From assembly GCA_026692885.1 (NCBI GenBank), contig JAPLNJ010000900.1, positions 1 to 9,491 of the forward strand: a stretch of DNA of 9,491 bases, written 5' to 3'. The DNA comes from Planctomycetota bacterium. Its GTDB lineage: Bacteria; Planctomycetota; Planctomycetia; Pirellulales; Pirellulaceae. Both the position numbers and the translations under genes were made by a program. This document shows, in pieces, positions 4,202-9,491 of the stretch. Numbering within the stretch: the stretch's first letter is position 1; each line of letters starts with the position of its first letter. The notes under the pieces are model-generated. The model had not been told where the DNA came from. It made no database searches and saw only the letters and a list, made by a program, of their open reading frames with translations.

Positions 4202-6664
4202 CTACTTCAGTCCCCACTTGGTCTTCAGGTAGTTGCTAATGGCTTCGGACTCGTCGAACCGCAACGGCCGGTCGAACACAAGTGCCTCAGCGACGTCTCC
4301 GCCCAGCGACTGTCCCTGCGCGGCTGAAGCGCCGAGGACGGTGATGGTGCCGAGGGCGGCGCCAGCGCGCTGCTGGACCATGAATACCTGCGCGGGCCAA
4401 GTGGCGGGCTGGGCATGTCCCGGCGCATTGATCATCCAGTTCGGCAGCACCCATTCCTGTCCCACCCCGGTAAAGCTGGCGATGATGCGCTGCCAGTTCG
4501 GGCCAACGGCGTGGAGAGCCTGCGAAACCACGAAAACCGTCACCGGCTTCAGCTCGCCTTTCAGATCTGCCACGCGCAGGCTACCTGTGCCATTGCCACG
4601 CAGCACGGGCTTGCCGTTCATCGCGTTTTCCACCCACTTGACCGACCCGTTGGGCAGCGCAGGCAGGGCAATACGCTTGTGCGGCGACTTGTCCCGCCAG
4701 GCGGAAACCGTGGCGTCCGCTGTGACATCCAGCGTGGCCTTGTCTGCCGCGTCCAGCCACAGCGCCAGCCCTTCGGTGATCATGTTCTGTTCGGTGATCG
4801 GCGGATGGGGTGCATAGGCGAGGCTACGGGCCGGAGCTGCAGGGGCGTCGGTATCCTTCCAGTCCGCGCCGGCGGTCCACTTGATCCCACCGAGTTCGTA
4901 GGCGCCGAGATCCGGGGCCTGACCCTGGAAGCCATCGGTGAAGCCTGCGATTTCTACACCGGCGTCAACGGCCGCTGAGCCCGCGACGGGGCAAGCGTCC
5001 TGGTCCACGGCGCCGGGGCCGTTGTGATGCAACTCAGGGCCGAGTTCCCCCTGCACGAACTGCGTGGAGTCGGTGGGCTTCATCGCCTCGTTGACGAGGT
5101 TATTGATGATGCGTGTGCCCTTCATGGTCGGGACATAGGCGGCGTAGCAGTACGTGCCGAACGGCTCGCGCACCTGCTGGATCGTGTTGTGGCAGATCAG
5201 GTGGCTAAGGGCATCGCTGTTCAGGCGGATTCCGCTGCCGGTGCAGTTCCACACCAGATTGTGATGCACGATGAAGTTCTTGTCGAAGTTGTCGAGGTAG
5301 ATGCCCACGGTGCTGTCGCCGAGGTTGTCGTGGACCCAGTTGTAGGCGATGCTGCCGCCCTCACCGTCGGTCCCCCAGGCGTAGATCGCCCCCGAATCTG
5401 CGTTGAGCATATTGGTGTGGTAGATGTCGCAATACTCAATGCGAATTCGCTTGCTGCTGTGGTGCTGAATGTTGTCGCGCCCGGTGCGGGAAATCGTGCA
5501 GTGCGAGACGACCGCTCCGACCGACTTAGTCAGGTCCACTCCGCCACGCCCGGAGCCGGTGTAGTTGACATCGTGGATGATCGAGTTGGTCAGCCGGTTG
5601 TCCTCACCGGCCATCTGCAGCCCCGTGGTCGCGGCTCCGTAGATCAGGCAGCGCCGCCACTCGTTGTTCTTGCCGGTGATCACGTTGCGCACGGGCGGCA
5701 ACTTGCCGCCCTCATACTCCCGCACGTGCTCGACATAGCGCAGGCGGCAGTCCTCAAGCAGGCAACCCTGCGAGTCGGTCATCTTGACCGCGGCACCAAA
5801 GATGTCGACGCCCTTGAGTTCAATGCACGACCGCTGGCTCAGGTCAGCCGCGTAGTCACGCTGCTTGACCTCGACCGCGTGAGTCGTGGGAGACTTGTTA
5901 TCGAACGTCCAAAGGTAGACGGTACCAGTGGCGTGGTCGAGGAACCACTCGCCGGGACTGTCGAGGCCAGCGAGCGTGCCCATCAGAAGATATGGATTGC
6001 CCGCCCGAGGTTTGTACGGGTCCTCCTTGTGGTACGCGTCCTTGGTCTTCGTCTCCAGGGTCGTGTCGAAGCGCAAGGACTTGCCAGGCTGGTAATCGGT
6101 GATCTTGCGGGTGTTGCTCACCCACCGCGAGCCCGGCCAGAGCAGGACGATGCCACCGTTCCAATCTCCCGGCGGGAGGTGCGCATCGGCGAGGATCTCA
6201 TAGCCGGTGCCGTCGCCGGCCGTTCCCCGATTGTAGGCCATCAGATCGCCGGGCGGGGTGTTCGGCCACCGCGCCTCGGGCATCATCTTGCCGTCCACAA
6301 AGAGCTGAATGAACTTGAGGTTTGTCTGCAGTTTGTAAATGCTTCCCTGCTGCAGCTGCCAGGGGCCGGCGAGAGCCTCGGCGCCGCTGAGGACGGGCCT
6401 CTCTCCCGGCACGGCAACGAAGCGGATGGGTTTGCCTGCCTCACCGGACTTCACCGGACGGATGGTCTCGCGGTAGGTCCCGGCGCCGAGGTAGACCGTA
6501 TCGCCGGGGGCAGCCACGGCCGAGGCTTTGGCGAGGGTCTGCCACGGCGCGGCCTTGGTGCCGGCGCTGGCGTCATTGCCGCTGGGAGACACCTCGTACT
6601 CCGCCGCCATCGCGCGTCCCAGCATCAACCAGCAGACCACCAGCAGCACTTGTCGCGTTCGCAT
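4202..6664 (-). CDS. Secreted parallel beta-helix protein with C-terminal LamG-like domain
   Basis: An 820-residue exported protein. The signal peptide MRTRQVLLVVCWLMLGRAMA ends at an AMA/AE cleavage site near residue 20. Residues 22-67 (YEVSPSGND, PWQTLAKA, GDTVYLGAGTYRETI) are the DUF1565-type cap that opens many right-handed beta-helix proteins. Residues about 270-530 carry helix-coil repeats rich in Asn, Ile and His (NSIIHDVNY, IEYCDIYHTN, FIVHHNLVWNC, HLICHNTI). Residues about 630-820 resemble a concanavalin-like LamG domain (GLALWLDAADK, GDVAEALVFDRPL, NYLKTKWGLK). Such proteins usually bind or cleave polysaccharide, often as lyases, but I cannot point to proven catalytic residues. ATG at 6664 is preferred over the in-frame TTG 24 bp upstream because it has an AAGGAA site 6 bases away and gives a normal signal peptide. 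Confidence 0.9.
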   Translation of the reverse strand: MRTRQVLLVVCWLMLGRAMAAEYEVSPSGNDASAGTKAAPWQTLAKASAVAAPGDTVYLGAGTYRETIRPVKSGEAGKPIRFVAVPGERPVLSGAEALAGPWQLQQGSIYKLQTNLKFIQLFVDGKMMPEARWPNTPPGDLMAYNRGTAGDGTGYEILADAHLPPGDWNGGIVLLWPGSRWVSNTRKITDYQPGKSLRFDTTLETKTKDAYHKEDPYKPRAGNPYLLMGTLAGLDSPGEWFLDHATGTVYLWTFDNKSPTTHAVEVKQRDYAADLSQRSCIELKGVDIFGAAVKMTDSQGCLLEDCRLRYVEHVREYEGGKLPPVRNVITGKNNEWRRCLIYGAATTGLQMAGEDNRLTNSIIHDVNYTGSGRGGVDLTKSVGAVVSHCTISRTGRDNIQHHSSKRIRIEYCDIYHTNMLNADSGAIYAWGTDGEGGSIAYNWVHDNLGDSTVGIYLDNFDKNFIVHHNLVWNCTGSGIRLNSDALSHLICHNTIQQVREPFGTYCYAAYVPTMKGTRIINNLVNEAMKPTDSTQFVQGELGPELHHNGPGAVDQDACPVAGSAAVDAGVEIAGFTDGFQGQAPDLGAYELGGIKWTAGADWKDTDAPAAPARSLAYAPHPPITEQNMITEGLALWLDAADKATLDVTADATVSAWRDKSPHKRIALPALPNGSVKWVENAMNGKPVLRGNGTGSLRVADLKGELKPVTVFVVSQALHAVGPNWQRIIASFTGVGQEWVLPNWMINAPGHAQPATWPAQVFMVQQRAGAALGTITVLGASAAQGQSLGGDVAEALVFDRPLRFDESEAISNYLKTKWGLK

Positions 6665-6670
6665 GTCGGT

Positions 6671-6676
6671 TTCCTT
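6671..6676 (-). promoter_or_regulatory. Ribosome binding site of the beta-helix gene
   Basis: AAGGAA on the - strand, 6 bases before the ATG at 6664. It decides the start in favour of the one giving a standard signal peptide. No convincing promoter boxes are seen in the 225 bp between this gene and the family C element. Confidence 0.7.
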
Positions 6677-6881
6677 GAGAAGAATCAACTTGGTTCGTGC
6701 AACGGGTCATTGGCCGATCTGCGCGAGACTTCCGCGGCGTTGCGGCCCGGCGCCAGCGCTGATGGTGGCTGGACGACCAAAGAAATCAGCCCTTCGGGCC
6801 TGCTGGTGCGGGGAGGAACGGCGAACCAAGAACCCTGCGCCATCAGCGTCGTTCACTTCAACATTTGCACAATCGACTCCG

Positions 6882-7149
6882 CCACCTGCCTTTGAAGTTG
6901 CGCATTTTCATGGTCCCCACCCGGCCCCGTGCCGGTGGAGGTAGGTTTGGCGACTAGGCGACGCCCGCGCCGTGGCATGCACGTTCCGCCCTTGCCGCCG
7001 GACCACCGCCAGCGGCGGCGGTCCGGCGGCAAGGGCGGAACGGGGGCCGTTTTGTGGGGTTCCGCATAGTTTTCAAACCTGTTTCCACCGACGCGGGGTC
7101 GGTGGGGCAGTCGTCGGAACCGAAATGCGCAACTTCAAAGCCACCTGCC
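6882..7149. mobile_element. Family C fold-back element with 8-9 bp target duplication
   Basis: The element (6890-7140, 251 bp) has perfect 18-bp terminal inverted repeats at 6890-6907 and 7123-7140 (CTTTGAAGTTGCGCATTT and complement). CCACCTGCC occurs directly outside both ends (6882-6890, 7141-7149); one C is shared with the terminal repeat, so the duplication is 8 or 9 bp. Subterminal GC-rich hairpins follow inside each end (near 6918-6940 and 7084-7106; the right one is CCACCGAC/GTCGGTGG). A 29-bp-arm hairpin is at the centre. No ORF is recognisable. The duplication marks it as a transposed unit; an 8-9 bp duplication is compatible with several IS families, so the helper is unknown. Confidence 0.85.
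6982..7042. repeat. Central 29-bp-arm hairpin of family C element
   Basis: Arms 6982-7010 and 7014-7042 pair at 28 of 29 positions (one A/C mismatch, 7005/7019) around an AGC loop. The symmetric, nearly intact arms suggest recent origin or selection on the structure. Confidence 0.9.
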
Positions 7150-8010
7150 GAGCCAGAATCTTCGATCCTTCCGGCGAGAAGTGGACGTTGTTCGGTTGCT
7201 GAATCTTCGGCAATTGGCAGGTGCTGCGCGCCGCACTTCCAACCCACCCGCCCGATCCATTCTATTGGAACCGAAAGCGGAAGCTACCAGGGAGGACAAA
7301 ATCGGCTGGGCGGGCGCATCGGCCACTGGCTGACTCGGAAGTGACATCCGGACCAGCCGATCACCCCCACTTCACCGCGTATCCACCGCGCCCACGCTCG
7401 ACGCTCCCCCGATCCGCCCTCCGACAATCCGTCCACGGACGTCCGTGGAAACCAAGGCCAATCCCGATCTGGGACGTTTTGTCTCGGCGCTGATACGACC
7501 CATTTGATCGACAGGCCGGGCAGAAACCGAGACATTCTGTCCGAGCCAGGAACGCGGTGATGCAAACTGACCTGGGACCAGATGTTGAACAAAATGTCCA
7601 AGGGCAGCATTGAACCCGTTACCGGTTGTGCTCAACGACATCTCTGAAGCGTTCACCTCGACAGGTGTCTGACGCGAGCATGACAGTACATAAGCCAAGT
7701 GAACGACGAGTGGGTTCGGCAGTGTCATAAACGGTGGTTTTTCGGCGTGTGCCACTCGTGATGACTTATTGGCACATTCGATAGTCAGCGGGCATTTCCG
7801 CCTTGCCCGGCGCCCGTCGGAGTGTCGGACGGGCTCGCGTTCAAGGGGAAAATCAACGGGCTGCTCGGCGAAGCCGCGAGATCAATGCGTTGACGGTTTG
7901 ACTGACGTGCGTGTCCCTTGTGCCCCATCGCATTTCCTTGCACTCCCAATCGCGCTTTCAAAAATTCGGGCGTTGCCATACAATTCGTGCTTATCCACCA
8001 ACCCTGCGTA
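7150..8010. other. Long stretch without a recognisable gene
   Basis: About 860 bp between the family C element and the small ORF at 8025. Open frames exist on both strands (the longest, on the - strand at 7372-7755, is 127 codons), but none shows a family motif, a convincing ribosome site or typical composition. The middle part is less GC-rich than the flanks. A perfect 18-bp palindrome lies at 7432-7449. It may be decayed accessory DNA, or leader sequence of the IS remnant to the right. Confidence 0.5.
7432..7449. repeat. Perfect 18-bp palindrome
   Basis: TCCACGGACGTCCGTGGA is fully self-complementary with no spacer. It has the form of a homodimer operator site, but no gene starts nearby and no regulator is identified. 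Confidence 0.6.
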
Positions 8011-8024
8011 ACGGAGTACGAAGC

Positions 8025-8201
8025 ATGATCGACGATGGAAAGGTCGTTTATGAATTGACCGAGGCGTTGAAAGAACACTTGCCGATGCGGGCTTACCCGA
8101 CTCCGCCGCTGGTGAAGGCAGTTCGCCAGGACGGGGCGGACATCAACGAGAACGATGCGGTGGAGATCGATTCGGTGCTGTATCTGGGGGACAGTTCCTG
8201 A
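8025..8201 (+). CDS. Small hypothetical protein, probably truncated, at the start of an IS remnant
   Basis: A 58-residue ORF starting at ATG 8025 with a weak ACGGAG site 8 bases upstream. The sequence (MIDDGKVVYELTEALKEHLP, then RAYPTPPLVKAVRQDGADIN) reads like a real acidic protein and not like a shadow frame. It stops abruptly after VLYLGDSS, where its last codons overlap the first recognisable transposase codons in another frame (from 8192). I infer a small deletion that joined the 5' part of this gene to the 5' part of the transposase. I do not recognise its function; it may be an accessory protein of the element. Confidence 0.5.
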   Translation: MIDDGKVVYELTEALKEHLPMRAYPTPPLVKAVRQDGADINENDAVEIDSVLYLGDSS

Positions 8202-8790
8202 AGGCGCAGCAGCAATTTCAGCGTTTGTGCGAGCTCATGCGACAGGCTGGCCGCGAGGGCTGGCGGTTGGACGAAATCGAACGGCGAGCGATGCCGGAGC
8301 TGATGAGGTTGGGCCTGGAGTTTCTCACGGGCCATGTGGAGCGTCAGGGAAGCGGAGACGCAGGTCCGGAGGTAACGCATGACAACCGCACGCTGCACCG
8401 CTCGGAGAAGTTGCACTCGCGACGGTATCTGTCCATCTTCGGCGAAATGGCGGTGCCACGGTTCGTCTATGCTGTGCGAGAAGGGCAGAAGGCGGAGTAC
8501 GTGCCGTTGGATGCCCGCCTGGGTTTGCCGGCCGGAGAGAACTCCTACGTCTTGGAAGAGTGCGGCAACGGTTGTGCGTCAAGGACGCTTTCGGCCAGAG
8601 CGTGGAAGACTTGAAGGCCATCCTGGGGCAGGGCGTCAGCGTGCGGACGGCCGAAGGCATGAACCGCAGCATGGCCGAATATGCGGAGGCGTATCGCGTT
8701 ACGCAACCGCTTCCGCCCGAATGCATGTCAGCTTCTGTTAGTTTCGGCGGGGGCTTTGGGTGGCATGGGCGAGGCGGGAAATCACGGCCG
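8192..8790 (+). pseudogene. ISKra4 family transposase remnant, frameshifted and truncated
   Basis: Three successive frames spell the N-terminal part of an ISKra4-type transposase. Bases 8192-8560 give QFLKAQQQFQRLCELM through SIFGEMAVPRFVYAVREGQK and YVPLDARLGLPAGENSYVLEE. From 8563 the sense continues one frame away as RQRLCVKDAFGQSVEDLKAI and NRSMAEYAEAYR; restoring one G near 8565 would rejoin them as EEWRQRLCVKD. A second shift near 8725 gives QLLLVSAG, recalling the ELLVVSADGKG segment before the catalytic core. There is no intact start, and the sequence stops being recognisable where a family B-like element begins (8792), so the catalytic acidic residues are missing. The remnant is inactive. 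Family assignment rests on remembered motifs, mainly PLDARLGLP and the linker region. Confidence 0.8.
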
Positions 8791-8791
8791 G

Positions 8792-8951
8792 GGCCTTGAT
8801 TGCAGGGTTGCGAACTGCTGTCAGTGCTGGCAACGGTCCGGGTGGCTGGCGGCTGAGCCTAAGCGAAGCCCCAGTCCCCGATTTCTGGGCATTGCTGCGT
8901 TCTGCCCCAGCCACCCTGCAGCTCGCCTTGCGTAAGGTTACGATCAAGGCC
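8792..8951. mobile_element. Family B-like element, second copy (160 bp)
   Basis: The left end (GGCCTTGAT, then TGCGAA and TGCT in register) aligns with the left terminal region of the element at 3801, with about 21 of 29 identities. The right end GTTACGATCAAGGCC (8937-8951) is the complement of that element's left end with one difference. The interior is different: a GGGTGGCTGG/CCAGCCACCC inverted repeat at 8840-8849 and 8907-8916 encloses two smaller GC-rich hairpins. No exact target duplication is seen. It bounds the transposase remnant on the right. Confidence 0.55.
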
Positions 8952-9250
8952 CACGACGGGTGGGACGTAACTTTGGCCGTAGGGTTGCCGATGGCTGGCT
9001 GCTAGCAGGACGGGCGACGGCCTTGGGGATCGCAGGGTGCGGCAGGGGACCGGCTTGGGGGGCTCAGCGGCTGACGCGGGGATGCGGCGACAGCCGGAGG
9101 TGCGGGCAGCGTGGCTCCGCCGCCATCCCGGCGAGCGTGCTGCGACCGTCGCGGAAGCTCGTACCCGTCGAGGAACGTCACGGCTGGCCGGTGAGCGTGG
9201 CCAAGACAATCGCGGCAGAATCCGCAGAATCTGAGCAACCTTCCTGATGC
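8952..9250. other. GC-rich stretch without a recognisable gene
   Basis: Several frames are open on both strands, as expected from high GC content, with repetitive Arg/Ala/Pro/Gly translations. I see no family motif, ribosome site or repeat structure here. Confidence 0.45.
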
Positions 9251-9440
9251 TCACAAGAAAATTCCCCTCGAAGAGTCTGATCTCTCGATCGAGGTCTCCG
9301 AGGGGTGTACTCCAGATGGTTCATCACAACCTTGGAGTACTCAATTATGAAGTCGAGTAGGCATAATATGGTCTCCTTCGGTAGGTCTGGTTTGTATTCC
9401 CTGTTGCTCTTCTCTTTCGATCTGAAGAGTGTCACAATAT
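9251..9440. other. AT-richer stretch with one hairpin, no supported gene
   Basis: Base composition falls clearly below that of the rest of the window. An inverted repeat CCCCTCG/CGAGGGG (9264-9270, 9299-9305) surrounds the palindrome CTCGATCGAG. A - strand open frame runs through the stretch from a TTG at 9444, but it lacks a ribosome site and any recognised motif. The change in composition fits the exon flank or 3' part of the mobile intron suggested at the right edge. Confidence 0.45.
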
Positions 9441-9445
9441 TCAAC

Positions 9446-9491
9446 CGTTGAAGGCGACTTCAACGCCCCTCACAGAACCGGACTTGTGAAT
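9446..9491 (-). ncRNA. Probable group II intron 3' end: domain V 3' strand and domain VI-like hairpin
   Basis: Read on the - strand, the window opens with ATTCACAAGTCCGGTTC (9491-9475). This matches the conserved 3' strand of group II intron domain V, which ends in GTCCGGTTC or GTACGGTTC. After the short linker TGTGAGGGG comes an 8-bp hairpin with a TCGC loop (9465-9446), in the place of domain VI. The domain V 5' strand (GAGCCGG) and the intron-encoded reverse transcriptase would lie beyond the right edge. I cannot place the 3' splice site, and the visible hairpin lacks an obvious bulged branch-point A, so it may be a degenerate copy. Confidence 0.55.

Noticed and set aside
5024..6895. Open frame of 623 codons on the + strand
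   Set aside because: It is antisense to the beta-helix gene, whose signal peptide and domains are clear. The translation is low-complexity Val/Ala/Arg/Asp typical of a GC-rich shadow frame and has no motif.
7372..7755. Open frame of 127 codons on the - strand
   Set aside because: No ribosome site, no recognised motif and no related neighbour; several other frames are equally open here.
9178..9444. Open frame of 88 codons on the - strand in the AT-richer stretch
   Set aside because: It starts at a TTG without a ribosome site, overlaps the putative intron 3' end, and its second half runs into GC-rich shadow-like sequence.

Overview
The window looks like a GC-rich chromosomal segment of a planctomycete. 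The grounds are two large secreted proteins of the planctomycete/verrucomicrobial type (a parallel beta-helix protein with a C-terminal LamG-like domain and a multidomain glycoside-hydrolase-like protein), an ISKra4-family transposase remnant, and dense families of short palindromic repeats between genes. The assignment is an inference from gene style, not from a marker gene.

Layout. Positions 1-140 hold a palindromic MITE-like element (family A, copy 1). It is followed at once by a UPF0173-type metallo-beta-lactamase-fold hydrolase (167-853, +). A second family A copy (864-974) fills the gap to a long + strand gene (992-3649). A third copy (1112-1252) sits inside that gene, in frame, just before the hydrophobic core of its signal peptide. 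The convergent gap 3650-4201 carries an inverted pair of REP-like hairpins, a 298-bp fold-back element (family B) and a second inverted hairpin pair. The - strand gene 4202-6664 encodes the secreted beta-helix/LamG protein. Upstream of it lies a 251-bp fold-back element (family C, 6890-7140) with an 8-9 bp target duplication and a 29-bp-arm central hairpin. About 870 bp without a recognisable gene follow. A small ORF (8025-8201) then abuts a frameshifted, truncated ISKra4-type transposase pseudogene (8192-8790), which ends at a second family B-like element (8792-8951). The last part is unrecognised GC-rich DNA, then an AT-richer stretch. The final bases look like the 3' strand of group II intron domain V plus a domain VI-like hairpin on the - strand, so an intron probably continues past the right edge.

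How it fits together. The three intact genes are a cytoplasmic hydrolase and two exported proteins likely to act on polysaccharide; nothing shows a tight operon. The most distinctive content is the repeat ecology. About ten 25-nt hairpin units start with GTAG or a close variant, occur as inverted pairs (BIME-like), and show compensatory base changes between units. They are packaged inside family A elements with 26-bp terminal inverted repeats and 3-bp TTA/TAA target duplications. These elements supply the leader of one gene, overlap the Shine-Dalgarno sequence of the next, and have added 48 in-frame codons to its N-terminus.
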